Shown: in pieces, positions 8,406 to 17,655 of the stretch
Numbering within the stretch: position 1 is the first letter of the stretch
Layout: each line of letters starts with the position of its first letter
Source of the DNA: a virus
Length of the DNA stretch: 64,000 bases
IMG/VR virus record: IMGVR_UViG_3300007516_000015
Location: 1 to 64,000 of that record
Strand: one strand, 5' to 3'
The notes under the pieces: model-generated
What the model saw: only the letters and a program-made list of their open reading frames with translations
The model's database searches: none
What the model was told of the DNA's origin: nothing
Translations under genes and position numbers: made by a program

Positions 8406-8897
8406 ATGGAAACAAAAACAACATCATTTGATTTTAAGAAAATGGAAGAACAACGTTTTGAATTTATCTTATATATCAATAATCACATTATTTGTCAAAG
8501 ATTCTTTCATATAAGAGACTTTAATGAAGCGTCACCTAAATCACTTGAAATAAAACATTTAATGGATTCTATTTGTGGGACAAATATAAACGAATTCGGA
8601 CAAATGGGTATCATTCCAAACCACTTAAAAAAGAAATCAGTAGATTACGTGTGGGATACTTATAACCCATATGCTGAGGGTGAAGACCGTATACAAAGAA
8701 ATGGAGGCGATAAAATTGATAACTTTCAATTTGAGTTAAGAATTGATAAGAAAATGGTTGGTAAATCAATCTTCTCTGGAAATTTATTTCCACCAAAGGT
8801 TAGGTACGCTGTGGATATCAAGGAAATTATTCCTTCTATAATGAGCGAAATTAGAGCTTATTTAAGTCAAAAAAATTATACAAATGTGGTCGCTTAA
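8406..8897 (+). CDS. Unknown replication-block protein, 163 aa
   Basis: No family recognised. It is a soluble alpha/beta protein with an N-terminal strand-rich part (RFEFILYINNHIICQRFF) and a C-terminal helix (IIPSIMSEIRAYL). It stands between rnh and the replicative helicase gene, where a helicase loader or replisome accessory factor would be plausible, but it does not visibly resemble T4 gp59 (217 aa). The ATG follows the A-rich leader AAATAAATAAACAAAC, typical of Bacteroidota starts. The stop codon lies in the loop of a perfect terminator hairpin. Confidence 0.65.
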   Translation: METKTTSFDFKKMEEQRFEFILYINNHIICQRFFHIRDFNEASPKSLEIKHLMDSICGTNINEFGQMGIIPNHLKKKSVDYVWDTYNPYAEGEDRIQRNGGDKIDNFQFELRIDKKMVGKSIFSGNLFPPKVRYAVDIKEIIPSIMSEIRAYLSQKNYTNVVA

Positions 8898-8911
8898 GCG
8901 ACCATTTTTTT
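8887..8911 (+). terminator. Rho-independent terminator containing the stop codon
   Basis: TGGTCGC TTAA GCGACCA (8887-8904) is a perfect inverted repeat followed by seven T. The TAA stop of the upstream gene is inside the loop, so ribosomes finishing translation would cover the hairpin. Confidence 0.88.
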
Positions 8912-8955
8912 AGTGTTAAAATAACATTTTTTAAAAATGACGAGGTAAAAATTGA

Positions 8956-10392
8956 ATGGCAAAAATAAATAAAGATACATTAGAATACCTTGGGAATGAT
9001 TATCAATATAGGTTGATAGCTCAAATATTATCGGATTCAAAATTTGGTAACTCTATAATTGATATTGTAGACCCAAATTATTTTCAAGAACCATATTTAA
9101 GGGTTGTTGCCGCTATAATAAAAGAAGCTAAGGAAAAAGATGATATCATTCCAGACATTGGTGGTCTTAGAATTCGTATTCTTGATGATGTGTCAAATGA
9201 CATGCAACAAAAGTATGCTATTAGAGAATTAGAGAAGATAAGTCAAGCTAGTTTACAAGATACTTTCAAAGTTCAAGATATTGCTATGAAATTTTGTAAG
9301 CAACAAGAATTAAAAAAATCTATCAAAGAAATCCAAAGTATTATTGATAAGGGTGATATTAATGACTATGATGAATGTGAAGCTATTTTAAAGAAAGCAC
9401 TTGAATACGGCCACGTAAAAGACGAGGGTATGGATATCTTTGATAATATCAAAGATGTGTTACGTGAAGATTTTAGAAACCCAATTAGAACAGGTATTAA
9501 TGGTTTAGATGAATACATGGATGGTGGTTTATCTAAAGGTGAGTTAGCTGTTATCTTAGCACCTTTTGGTACTGGTAAAACCACGATGATAACCAAAATA
9601 GCTAACACAGCTATGAACGATGGTTATAAAGTACTTCAAATATTTTTCGAAGATAACCCAAAAGTTATTCAACGAAAACACTTGGCTTGTTGGAGTGGTA
9701 TTGAATTGAATTCTTTATCGCAACACCAAGCAGAAGTTTTCGAGTTATGTCAAGAAAAAATGTCATTACCTAAAGAAGGTAAAGGTATTCTTAAGCTTAA
9801 AAAATTCCCAAGTGATGGTACTACAATACCAATGATTCGACAATATATTAGAAAACTAATAGCACAAGGTTTTAAACCAGATATTGTTTTATTAGATTAT
9901 ATTGATTGTGTACAACCATCAAAAACTTTTGCTGATGCAAACATTGGTGAAGGAAGTGTTATGAGACAATTTGAATCGATGTTGGATGAGCTGGATATGG
10001 CTGGTTGGACTGCGATTCAAGGTAATAGAAGTTCGATAGGTGCAGCGGTTGTTGAAGCCAATCAAATTGGAGGTTCTATTAAAAAGGGTCAAATTGGCCA
10101 CTTTATTGTTTCAATAGCAAAAACGTTAGACCAAAAAGAAGATGGAACCGCTACCATGGCAATTCTTAAATCAAGATTTGGTAAAGATGGGGTTATTTTT
10201 GAAGATATAACTTTTGATAACGCTAAAATACAAATAGATATGGGTCAAAGTAGAGGTCCTAGAACAAGAGGTGAATTTAAACAAGACATTAAAGAATCAA
10301 ATCAAGCAAGAGTTAATTCGGTTCTAGATGCAATGAAAAATAGAAAAGAAACTTTAATTTCCGAAGTTCCTAAAGAAACTGATAATCTCTAA
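8956..10392 (+). CDS. 41: DnaB-type replicative helicase (T4 gp41-like)
   Basis: Hexameric 5'-3' helicase that unwinds the fork and works with primase. An N-terminal helical domain (residues 1-150) precedes a RecA-type motor domain: [20 protein letters not shown] is the standard entry. Walker [11 protein letters not shown] is near residues 200-209, a Walker B strand ends in DYID (near 315), and sensor residues follow ([13 protein letters not shown]). Size 478 residues matches T4 gp41 (475) and DnaB (471). The gene follows a terminator, so it may depend on readthrough or on an unrecognised promoter in 8905-8955. nrdB follows after 22 nt. Confidence 0.9.
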   Translation: MAKINKDTLEYLGNDYQYRLIAQILSDSKFGNSIIDIVDPNYFQEPYLRVVAAIIKEAKEKDDIIPDIGGLRIRILDDVSNDMQQKYAIRELEKISQASLQDTFKVQDIAMKFCKQQELKKSIKEIQSIIDKGDINDYDECEAILKKALEYGHVKDEGMDIFDNIKDVLREDFRNPIRTGINGLDEYMDGGLSKGELAVILAPFGTGKTTMITKIANTAMNDGYKVLQIFFEDNPKVIQRKHLACWSGIELNSLSQHQAEVFELCQEKMSLPKEGKGILKLKKFPSDGTTIPMIRQYIRKLIAQGFKPDIVLLDYIDCVQPSKTFADANIGEGSVMRQFESMLDELDMAGWTAIQGNRSSIGAAVVEANQIGGSIKKGQIGHFIVSIAKTLDQKEDGTATMAILKSRFGKDGVIFEDITFDNAKIQIDMGQSRGPRTRGEFKQDIKESNQARVNSVLDAMKNRKETLISEVPKETDNL

Positions 10393-10414
10393 TAATTATA
10401 TTAAACAATTAAAA

Positions 10415-11368
10415 ATGTACGAACCAATTTTAACACCAAATGAAGACAGATTTGTTATATTTCCGATTCAACACCAAGATTTATGGGCTTATTATGACCT
10501 AGTTAAAGAGGCTATGTGGACAGAAAAAGAAATTGACTTATCTAAAGATTTAGACCACTGGAATAATAAGCTAACTGATAACGAAAGGTTTTTTATTAAA
10601 AACGTTTTAGCATTCTTTGCGGCTTCTGATGGAATTGTAAACGAAAACTTAGCTGAAAATTTTTTAAAAGAAGTTCAATATACTGAAGCAAAATTTTTCT
10701 ATGGTTTCCAAATTATGATGGAAAACATACATAGTCATATGTACTCATTGTTAATTGACACATATATCAAAGATACCAAAGAAAGAAATGAGTGTTTTAA
10801 AGCTATTGAGTTTATGGCACCAGTAAAGAAAAAAGCTGAGTGGGCCTTGAAATGGATTGAATCTGAATCTTTTGCTGAAAGACTAGTTGCTTTTGCTGCT
10901 GTTGAGGGTATATTTTTCTCTGGGTCTTTTTGTAGTATTTTTTATCTTAAGTCAAGAGGTTTAATGCCTGGACTTTGTGATAGTAATGCCTTTATTTCTA
11001 GGGACGAAGCTTTACATTGTGATTTTGCTATTCATTTATTGAACAACCATATTGTTCATAAACCATCATCAGAAAGAATTAGAGAAATTCTTTTATCGGC
11101 TTTAGAAATTGAAAAAGAATTCATCACTGAATCTTTACCTGTTTCACTTATTGGGATGAATTCAGAATTAATGAAACAATATCTGGAATTTGTTGTTGAC
11201 GGTTTATTACATCAATTAGAATGTGAAAAAGAATTCAACACTAAAAACCCGTTTGATTTTATGAATCAAATCGCTTTAAAAACAAAACAAAACTTTTTTG
11301 AGGGTCGTTCAACAGAATATAAATCAGCTGATTTAAGTGGTGCGATATCGTTCGATGAGGAAATTTAA
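10415..11368 (+). CDS. nrdB: Ribonucleotide reductase class Ia, beta subunit
   Basis: Carries the di-iron/tyrosyl radical cofactor that starts reduction of ribonucleotides by NrdA. The ligand set is complete: Asp72, Glu103, His106 and the radical Tyr110 (ENIHSHMY), a second helix pair with Glu in VEGIFF, and Glu/His in RDEALHCDF. The length of 317 residues is slightly short against T4 NrdB (388) and Escherichia coli NrdB (376). The last residues ([10 protein letters not shown]) are the usual acidic tail that docks on NrdA. nrdA follows after 13 nt, so the subunits are probably co-translated from one mRNA. Confidence 0.93.
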   Translation: MYEPILTPNEDRFVIFPIQHQDLWAYYDLVKEAMWTEKEIDLSKDLDHWNNKLTDNERFFIKNVLAFFAASDGIVNENLAENFLKEVQYTEAKFFYGFQIMMENIHSHMYSLLIDTYIKDTKERNECFKAIEFMAPVKKKAEWALKWIESESFAERLVAFAAVEGIFFSGSFCSIFYLKSRGLMPGLCDSNAFISRDEALHCDFAIHLLNNHIVHKPSSERIREILLSALEIEKEFITESLPVSLIGMNSELMKQYLEFVVDGLLHQLECEKEFNTKNPFDFMNQIALKTKQNFFEGRSTEYKSADLSGAISFDEEI

Positions 11369-11381
11369 TAAAATATAAAAT

Positions 11382-13526
11382 ATGAAAATAACGAAAAGAA
11401 ACGGTAGTAAAATTGATTTCAACCCAAATAAAATTTTAACTAGAATAAAAAAACAATCCGAAGGGTTAAAAGTAAATGCGGATGAGGTGTTCATTAAAGT
11501 AACACAAGGTATAGCTGATGAAATGACAACGAATGAATTAGATGATTTGATTTCAGTGGTTTCCGAATCGTTGGCGATGAATCATCCAGATTATTCAAAA
11601 TTAGCTGCGAATATATCAATTTCAAAACTTCATAAAGAAACAGAGGATTCTTTCATGAAAGCAACTAAAAAATTATACAACGCTGGGTTGTTAAACAATT
11701 TTTATTATAATAAGGTAAAAGAGAATATTGAATTGATTGAATCAGTGATTAATTATAAGAGAGATTTTCATTTTGATTATTTTGGTTGGTCTTCATTGAA
11801 AAATATTTACTTGTTAAAACTAAAAGATGGTGTTATAATTGAAAGACCTCAACATATGTATGTTAGGGTCGCGCTTATGGTGACAAATACACCAGAAGAT
11901 TTTATTGAAAAATACAATGATTTGAGTTTCCAGAGAGAAAGCCCAGCAACACCACTTAAAATGAATGTTGGGACAAATATAGGTCAAATCGCTTCATGTA
12001 ATTTATCCATAGTTACCGATGATTCAACAGAAGGGTTACTAGATATTTTAGGAAGAATAGCTATTTCTTCATCAAAGGCTGAGGGTATTGGATTAGCTGT
12101 ATCTAATATTCGTTCAAAAGAAAATAACGTAGGGAATTCAGATGGTAAAGCTGGTGGCGTTTTAAAATATCTTAAGGTTGTTAACGAAACACTTAGATTT
12201 TGGAACCAACGAGGTAAAAGACCAGGTTCAGCCGCTGTCTACATCGAACCATGGCACAAAGATATTTTTGATGTCCTAGATATGAGGAAAAAAACAGGTG
12301 ATGAAACACTTAGAGCTCGTGATTTATTTTCAGCTCTTTGGATTTCTGATAATTTCATGAAAGCTGTAGAAACGAATGGTGATTGGTATCTATTTTGCCC
12401 TCACGACATCAAATCAGCTGGTTTAAAGCCTTTTTACGAGATTTATGGTGCTGAGTTCGAAAAAGAATATAATTTGGCCGTAGAAATGGGTTTAGGGGTT
12501 AAAATAAAAGCACATGACTTGTGGATAAAAATTATTGAATCACAAATTGAAACAGGTATGCCTTACATGTGTTTTAAGGACCACAGTAATAGTAAATCAA
12601 ACCAAAAAAACATGGGTATGATTCATTCTAGTAATTTGTGTGCTGAAATTATGGAAGTAACTGATTATGAAACTACTGCGATATGTACTCTTACTAGTAT
12701 TCCAGTTCAAAAATTTGTAATAGATAAAAAATATAGTTTCTTTGAGTTAGGTAGGGTAACCCGTTCAATAACAAAGTCATTAAATATTGCTATTGAAATT
12801 AACGATTACTCAACACCAGAAGGTAGGAAAGGTGGGTTAGAGCAAAGAGCTTTAGGAATAGGCATTCAAGGTTTGGCTGATGTGTTTGCTATGTTAAGAC
12901 TTCCATTTGTTTCAGAAGAAGCTAGAACTCTTAACAGAAATATTTTTGAGACGATATATTATAATGCTTTAAGACAGTCATGTGATTTGGCTAAAGAATC
13001 TGGTGAAACATATTCTGGTTATGAAGGTTCTCCTATATCTCAAGGTATCTTCCAGTGGGAAATGTGGGGGATAACAGAAGATAAGTTATCTGGTATGTAT
13101 GATTGGAATGAATTACGAGAAGATATATTAAAATATGGTGTTAGAAATTCATTAACAACATGTTGTCCCCCAACAGCGAGTTGTCAAGTTATTGACACTA
13201 GGATTCACACTGAAAATGGTGTGAAATCATTTAAAGATATGCTAAAAGAAAATGATATTAATTGGGAATCATTAGAGGGTACTAACATACAACAATGGAT
13301 AACCCTAAAACCATTTAATGTAAAAACAACTGATGGTTATGAAGAAGTTAATAAGATAAAATATAATGGATATTCTACAGTATATCAAATTGAAATGGAA
13401 GATGGTTCTATTTTTGAAGCAACATCAAACCATAAATTCAAAGTAAAAAGAAATGATAAAGAAATATGGGTTGAGGTTAGTGATTTAACCACCACGGACG
13501 ATATATTAAATATTTTTGAAAAATAG
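11382..13526 (+). CDS. nrdA: NrdA N-terminal part fused to N-half of a split intein
   Basis: First piece of the catalytic alpha subunit of class Ia ribonucleotide reductase. Residues 1-95 form the ATP-cone allosteric domain. The active-site barrel follows, with the first redox Cys in ASCNLSIV, the NLCAEI motif carrying the thiyl Cys and Glu, and the second region TAICTLTSIPV. The host sequence stops at residue 600 within PPTAS. Cys601 begins an intein N-half of 114 residues: splice block A CQVIDTRI and block B SIFEATSNHKF. The frame then ends at 13526. The remainder of NrdA is encoded at 14630, joined to an intein C-half. This is an intact split-intein precursor, not a pseudogene. Confidence 0.9.
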   Translation: MKITKRNGSKIDFNPNKILTRIKKQSEGLKVNADEVFIKVTQGIADEMTTNELDDLISVVSESLAMNHPDYSKLAANISISKLHKETEDSFMKATKKLYNAGLLNNFYYNKVKENIELIESVINYKRDFHFDYFGWSSLKNIYLLKLKDGVIIERPQHMYVRVALMVTNTPEDFIEKYNDLSFQRESPATPLKMNVGTNIGQIASCNLSIVTDDSTEGLLDILGRIAISSSKAEGIGLAVSNIRSKENNVGNSDGKAGGVLKYLKVVNETLRFWNQRGKRPGSAAVYIEPWHKDIFDVLDMRKKTGDETLRARDLFSALWISDNFMKAVETNGDWYLFCPHDIKSAGLKPFYEIYGAEFEKEYNLAVEMGLGVKIKAHDLWIKIIESQIETGMPYMCFKDHSNSKSNQKNMGMIHSSNLCAEIMEVTDYETTAICTLTSIPVQKFVIDKKYSFFELGRVTRSITKSLNIAIEINDYSTPEGRKGGLEQRALGIGIQGLADVFAMLRLPFVSEEARTLNRNIFETIYYNALRQSCDLAKESGETYSGYEGSPISQGIFQWEMWGITEDKLSGMYDWNELREDILKYGVRNSLTTCCPPTASCQVIDTRIHTENGVKSFKDMLKENDINWESLEGTNIQQWITLKPFNVKTTDGYEEVNKIKYNGYSTVYQIEMEDGSIFEATSNHKFKVKRNDKEIWVEVSDLTTTDDILNIFEK

Positions 13527-13550
13527 TTGGTGGTTTATCGGTTTGGTTGG

Positions 13551-13558
13551 TATTTATA
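13551..13558 (+). promoter_or_regulatory. Late-type motif TATTTATA before the endonuclease gene
   Basis: TATTTATA lies 13 nt before the ATG at 13572, with a TTG 21 nt upstream (13527-13529). It may let the nuclease be transcribed independently of nrdA. Confidence 0.3.
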
Positions 13559-13571
13559 GCTAAAGAAAATT

Positions 13572-14633
13572 ATGAAAAATTTACCAACCAAACCATCACC
13601 ATTCAAAATTGAGTATTGGTTAAAAAAAGGTTTTAGTAACGATGAATCTATTGAAAAAGTCAGGATACATAGGTTAAAATGTATTAGAACTTTAGAGTCA
13701 TTTATTTATAACCATGGAGAGATAAACGGGTTATTAAAATTTAAAGAATTTTGTGATAAAAGTAAACATACGTTAGAAAGTTTTATGAAAAAATATGGTA
13801 AGGAAGATGGTAAATTAAAGTGGGATGCTTATTTAAAAACTAAAGATTCGAATAGTGAAAAATGGGCCTTAAAGAAATCAAATGGTGATGTTTATAAAGC
13901 TAATGAAATTTTAAAAGAACGTAAAAAAAATGTTATTGTGACGTTAGATAAATTAATAATAAAATATAATGATATTGAATTAGCTAAAGAAAAATTAAAA
14001 GATATAAATAAAAGAAAAGATAGTTCATCTCTAAAATATTTTATAAAAAAAACAAACGGGGATTTAAAATTAGCTACTATATTATATAAAGAACGCTCAT
14101 TAAAAAAAGATTGTATGAGTATTAATTTTTTCCTTAAAAAGACAAACGGGGATTTAAAATTAGCTAAAGACTTACAAGTTAGTGAGTTAAACAGAAGAAA
14201 TATTAGTTTTTGTATAGCATCTAAAGAATCTTTAGTTTATTTTATACCACTATATAAATATTTACGTAAAAATGGTTTTAAGCGAAGTGACATATTTTTA
14301 GGTGTTAATGGTTCATATGAATATAAGTTACACGATGTTGATAAAAATATAACGTTCTCTTATGATTTTACAGTCCCATCATTAGGTTTAATTATCGAAT
14401 ATCATGGTGAAAAATTTCATCCAAATATCAAAAAATATGGTGTTAATAAATTAAGGGAAAATAGATGGGGTAAACACTTTAGATTAGATTTAGATAAAAG
14501 CATCTTAAAAGACAAAACTAAAAAAGAATTAGCTATAACAAATAACTTTGAATATATTGAGTTATGGTCATCTGATTCAGAAGAAATAAATAAAGAGAAA
14601 ATAATTAAATTTTTAAAAATAAATAAGTTATGA
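13572..14633 (+). CDS. Vsr-like (EDxHD-type) homing endonuclease
   Basis: Free-standing nuclease gene between the two halves of fractured nrdA; probably promotes spread of the insertion by cutting uninterrupted nrdA. The N-terminal two thirds hold several helix-turn repeats with the recurring patterns KYGKEDGKLKW and KTNGDLKLA, likely DNA-recognition units. The catalytic part is near residues 255-290: YDFTVPSLGLIIEYHGEKF followed by HPN, the Vsr/EDxHD signature, then ENRWGKHFRLDLDKS. Length is 353 residues. Lys content is higher than in the neighbouring genes. The gene overlaps the IntC-NrdA gene by 4 nt (ATGA), so both may be translated by coupling. Confidence 0.8.
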   Translation: MKNLPTKPSPFKIEYWLKKGFSNDESIEKVRIHRLKCIRTLESFIYNHGEINGLLKFKEFCDKSKHTLESFMKKYGKEDGKLKWDAYLKTKDSNSEKWALKKSNGDVYKANEILKERKKNVIVTLDKLIIKYNDIELAKEKLKDINKRKDSSSLKYFIKKTNGDLKLATILYKERSLKKDCMSINFFLKKTNGDLKLAKDLQVSELNRRNISFCIASKESLVYFIPLYKYLRKNGFKRSDIFLGVNGSYEYKLHDVDKNITFSYDFTVPSLGLIIEYHGEKFHPNIKKYGVNKLRENRWGKHFRLDLDKSILKDKTKKELAITNNFEYIELWSSDSEEINKEKIIKFLKINKL

Positions 14634-15238
14634 AAATAAAAACTATAATTAAGGGTGATATAAAACCTACTTGGGATATTGAGGTTCCTAATGTTAATCA
14701 TTATATCATGGAAAATGGGTGTGTAAGTCATAATTCAGCTCGTGTTATTGGTTCAAACGAAGCTTTTGAACCGTTCACATCTAATTTATATGTTAGAAGA
14801 GTAACTGGTGGTGAATTTGCTATGGTAAACAAACATTTAGTTAGGGAATTGGAAAACGAGGGGTTATGGAATAGAGAGATGTTAAATGAATTAATTAAAA
14901 ACGATGGTAGTGTTCAAAATATTCCATCAATAAGTCAAGAATTAAAAGATATTTTTAAAACAGTTTGGGAAATATCACAAAAATCTCTTATTGAAATGTC
15001 TGCTGAAAGAGGTCCGTTCATCGACCAATCACAGAGTCTAAATATTTTCTTTCAAACACCAACTGTCGGTAAATTAACAACATCACATATGTTGGGGTGG
15101 AAATTAGGTTTAAAAACAGGTCAATATTATTTGAGAAGTCAACCAGTTGAAATGAAGTCTAAACACTTGGCTATTGATTTAACAACAAAACAAAAATCGA
15201 TAGATAGTCAATTCGAATGTTTCGGTTGTTCTTCGTAG
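14630..15238 (+). CDS. nrdA: C-half of split intein fused to NrdA C-terminal part
   Basis: Residues 1-35 are the intein C-half: block F TWDIEVPNVNHYIMENG and block G CVSHN, with penultimate His and terminal Asn. Ser36 is the +1 nucleophile. Residues 36-202 continue NrdA directly from residue 600 of the upstream product (SARVIGSNEAFEPFTSNLYV) and end with the redox-active pair FECFGCSS that is recharged by thioredoxin or glutaredoxin. Trans-splicing would give a 767-residue NrdA, close to T4 NrdA (754). The ATG at 14630 overlaps the endonuclease stop by 4 nt. A strong terminator follows at 15283. Confidence 0.9.
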   Translation: MKIKTIIKGDIKPTWDIEVPNVNHYIMENGCVSHNSARVIGSNEAFEPFTSNLYVRRVTGGEFAMVNKHLVRELENEGLWNREMLNELIKNDGSVQNIPSISQELKDIFKTVWEISQKSLIEMSAERGPFIDQSQSLNIFFQTPTVGKLTTSHMLGWKLGLKTGQYYLRSQPVEMKSKHLAIDLTTKQKSIDSQFECFGCSS

Positions 15239-15282
15239 TCACAACTGAGATTACACCACGTTATAGTATAAGTTAAATATTC

Positions 15283-15306
15283 AAAGGCCCTAATAGGGCC
15301 TTTTTT
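15283..15306 (+). terminator. Rho-independent terminator after nrdA
   Basis: AAAGGCCC pairs with GGGCCTTT around a 5-nt loop (15283-15303) and is followed by T residues. It separates the nucleotide genes from the baseplate block. Confidence 0.88.
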
Positions 15307-15341
15307 ATTTGCGTATTTACTTACAAAAATAGTTTAGTACC

Positions 15342-15350
15342 ATATTTATG
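15342..15350 (+). promoter_or_regulatory. Candidate late promoter motif ATATTTATG
   Basis: Lies 50 nt before the gene 25 homologue, right after a terminator, and at the head of the baseplate block. It differs at the last base from ATATTTATA seen before other virion genes. No TTG at early-promoter distance. Confidence 0.35.
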
Positions 15351-15400
15351 TAAAAATAAAGAATATAAAACTTTTATATTCAAAACTAAAACAGAAAACT

Positions 15401-15787
15401 ATGGCTAATGGTCGTTTTATAAACATAAACTACCCCTTCAAAGATAGTAAACAAGGTTTTTTTATCGATTTAAACGCTGATGATAAATCAGCGATAAAAG
15501 CTGACCTCATGCATTTAATCCTAACTATTAAAGGTCAAAGATTGTATAACCCAGATTTTGGTACAAATTTAATGAGGTTTATTTTTGAACCAAGTGACGG
15601 TTTCACATTTGAAAAAATAAAAGAAGAAATAACTACTCAAGTAAAAAAATACTTACCAAACCTAGATATAACAGTTATATCTGTTGAGCAATCAACGGAA
15701 AATGATTATGCTGCGGTTTTAAGACTTGATTATACAATAACAGATGATGTGTTTACGACATCAGATTTCGTAATAATAAACATTTAA
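15401..15787 (+). CDS. 25: Baseplate wedge protein gp25-like
   Basis: Small baseplate wedge component that bridges wedge and sheath in contractile tails. The gp25/GpW-like signature is visible in residues 20-60: SAIKADLMHLILTIKGQR then LYNPDFGTNLMRFIFEP. The sheath-like handshake strands follow near the C-terminus. Its 128 residues match T4 gp25 (132). The next gene, gp6-like, starts 2 nt after the stop, the same gene order as in many contractile systems (gp25 then gpJ/gp6). Confidence 0.9.
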   Translation: MANGRFININYPFKDSKQGFFIDLNADDKSAIKADLMHLILTIKGQRLYNPDFGTNLMRFIFEPSDGFTFEKIKEEITTQVKKYLPNLDITVISVEQSTENDYAAVLRLDYTITDDVFTTSDFVIINI

Positions 15788-15788
15788 T

Positions 15789-17609
15789 ATGGCAAATACA
15801 GGTATAAACTACACGTCACGTAATTTCGCAGATATAAGAACTGACTTAATAAATATGGTTAAGAAATATTATCCAGATATTTTTAACGACTATAATGATG
15901 CATCTGTTGGTATGATGCTTTTAGAATTAAATGCTGGTGTTGGAGATATGTTGTCACTCAATACAGATAGAATGTTTCAAGAAACACAAATAGATTATGC
16001 TCAAGAAAGAAGTTCTATATTATCTATGGCTAGAACATTTGGTTTAAAAATCCCAGGAAAAAGACCAAGTGTAAGCATCGTAGATTTTTCGGTAATAATA
16101 CCACCACTAGGTGATACTTTCGATATTTCTTATTGCCCAATTATAAGAGCTGGTTCTCAAGTAACTGGTGCTGGAAAAGTTTTTGAAACATCAAACGATA
16201 TCGATTTCAGTGACCCATTTACAACAGGTGGGATACCAAATAGATTAGTTATACCTAACTTTAACGCCAATAGTATACTATTAAACTATACAATAACAAA
16301 AAGAGAAATCGTTATTAACGGATTTACAAAGATATTCAAAAGAGTTATTACTTCAAGTGACATAAAACCATTTTTAGAAATAATATTACCAGATAATAAC
16401 GTTATATCGGTTGATTCTATCATTAGTTTAGAAGGAACCAACTTTACACAAATACCCTCAGCTGATAATTTTATTAATTCATCAATAAGATGGTATGAAA
16501 TGGATGCTTTGGCTGAAAGCCAAGTTTTTATCCAAGATAATTTTACCATTAGTGACAATGCTGGTATAAAACCAGGAAAATGGATAACAACAACTAAAAA
16601 ATTCATTAGAGAATATACAGATTTAGGTTTTACCAAATTAATTTTAGGTGGTGGTAGTCAAGACATAAGCAGTTTATGTGATTTCGGCTCTAATAAAGCA
16701 TTGGTTAATCAAATAGGTGATTTTATTAATAACATGTCACTAGGTGAAACACCAACAGCAAATACATCCATGTTTATTAAATATAGAGTTGGTGGGGGTG
16801 CTGATACAAATTTGGGTACTGGTGTATTAACAAATTTAGGTACCGTAGATATGTCGGTTAATGGATTAAATGTTGCGATAAATAATGCTGTTAAAGCTTC
16901 TTTGGTTGTAAACAATAATTTCCCAGCTTTGGGTGGTAGAAATGAACCAAGCGTTGAGGAAGTTAGGAATTTAGTTCGTTATAATTTCTCATCACAAAAT
17001 AGATGCGTATTAATTAAGGATTATCAAGCTAGAATTAGTTTGATGCCTGGAGAATTTGGTGTGCCTTTTAGATGTGGGGTGTTTGAAAACCAAAATAAGA
17101 TTCAAATTTATATTTTAGGGTTAAATGCTGATACAAAACTTGATAACTCATCAACTAGTACCCTAAGAGATAATATAGCTAATTATTTATCTGATTATAG
17201 AATGTTAAATGACTATGTTTTTGTCACAAACGGAAAGGTTATTAACCTTGCTTTTGAAATTGATGTGTATATCGATAAGAAAAGCCCTAAGTCACAAATA
17301 ATAAGTCAAATAATTACTGATGTTCAGACTTATATGAACATAAATAAATTTCAAATGGGTGAAAATGTTTATTTATCACCATTGGTTGAAACAATAAATA
17401 ATGTTGGTGGTGTTTTAAACGTAATCGATGTGAGAATCTTCAATAAAGTAGGAGATGGTTATAGTTTAAATGAAATATCTCAACCATATTTAGATGCGAC
17501 AACTAGACAAGTAGATATTTCTTTTGACTACACACTTTACGGTGACCCGATAAGTATGTTTGAAATCAAATTCCCTAATGTGGATATCAAGGTTAGAGTT
17601 AAAGGGTAA
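15789..17609 (+). CDS. 6: Baseplate wedge protein gp6/J-like
   Basis: Core wedge protein that forms the ring of the baseplate. Baseplate-J/gp6 features: the N-terminal segment INYTSRNFADIRTDLINMVK, the helix ASVGMMLLELNAGVGDMLSL, and the C-terminal part with repeated beta-alpha units (NKIQIYILGL, VINLAFEIDVYIDKKSPKSQ, YLSPLVETINNVGGV). Length 606 residues compares with T4 gp6 at 660. It sits directly after the gp25 homologue. A candidate late motif follows its stop. Confidence 0.9.
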   Translation: MANTGINYTSRNFADIRTDLINMVKKYYPDIFNDYNDASVGMMLLELNAGVGDMLSLNTDRMFQETQIDYAQERSSILSMARTFGLKIPGKRPSVSIVDFSVIIPPLGDTFDISYCPIIRAGSQVTGAGKVFETSNDIDFSDPFTTGGIPNRLVIPNFNANSILLNYTITKREIVINGFTKIFKRVITSSDIKPFLEIILPDNNVISVDSIISLEGTNFTQIPSADNFINSSIRWYEMDALAESQVFIQDNFTISDNAGIKPGKWITTTKKFIREYTDLGFTKLILGGGSQDISSLCDFGSNKALVNQIGDFINNMSLGETPTANTSMFIKYRVGGGADTNLGTGVLTNLGTVDMSVNGLNVAINNAVKASLVVNNNFPALGGRNEPSVEEVRNLVRYNFSSQNRCVLIKDYQARISLMPGEFGVPFRCGVFENQNKIQIYILGLNADTKLDNSSTSTLRDNIANYLSDYRMLNDYVFVTNGKVINLAFEIDVYIDKKSPKSQIISQIITDVQTYMNINKFQMGENVYLSPLVETINNVGGVLNVIDVRIFNKVGDGYSLNEISQPYLDATTRQVDISFDYTLYGDPISMFEIKFPNVDIKVRVKG

Positions 17610-17634
17610 GGTTTCCTTATACCGTTAAAACCTT

Positions 17635-17644
17635 ATATTTAATA
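17635..17644 (+). promoter_or_regulatory. Candidate late promoter motif ATATTTAATA
   Basis: Lies 11 nt before the ATG at 17656. The same ten bases occur 3 nt before the ATG at 29124. Confidence 0.35.
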
Positions 17645-17655
17645 AAAATTTTAAT

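Larger units (their letters stand above)
13182..14734 (+). mobile_element. Split intein with free-standing endonuclease gene (fractured nrdA)
   Basis: IntN spans 13182-13523 (Cys1 codon at 13182), the nuclease gene 13572-14633, and IntC 14630-14734, ending GCVSHN before Ser+1 at 14735. The insertion point is in the conserved NrdA sequence PTAS/SARVIGSNEAFEP. This arrangement matches the fractured genes described from marine metagenomes (gp41-1, NrdJ-1, IMPDH-1 types), in which a Vsr-like nuclease gene separates two split-intein halves. Confidence 0.88.

Noticed and set aside
13182-14734. nrdA interrupted by a stop codon and a second gene, suggesting a pseudogene
   Set aside because: Intein halves with intact splice residues lie at both sides of the break and restore NrdA exactly.
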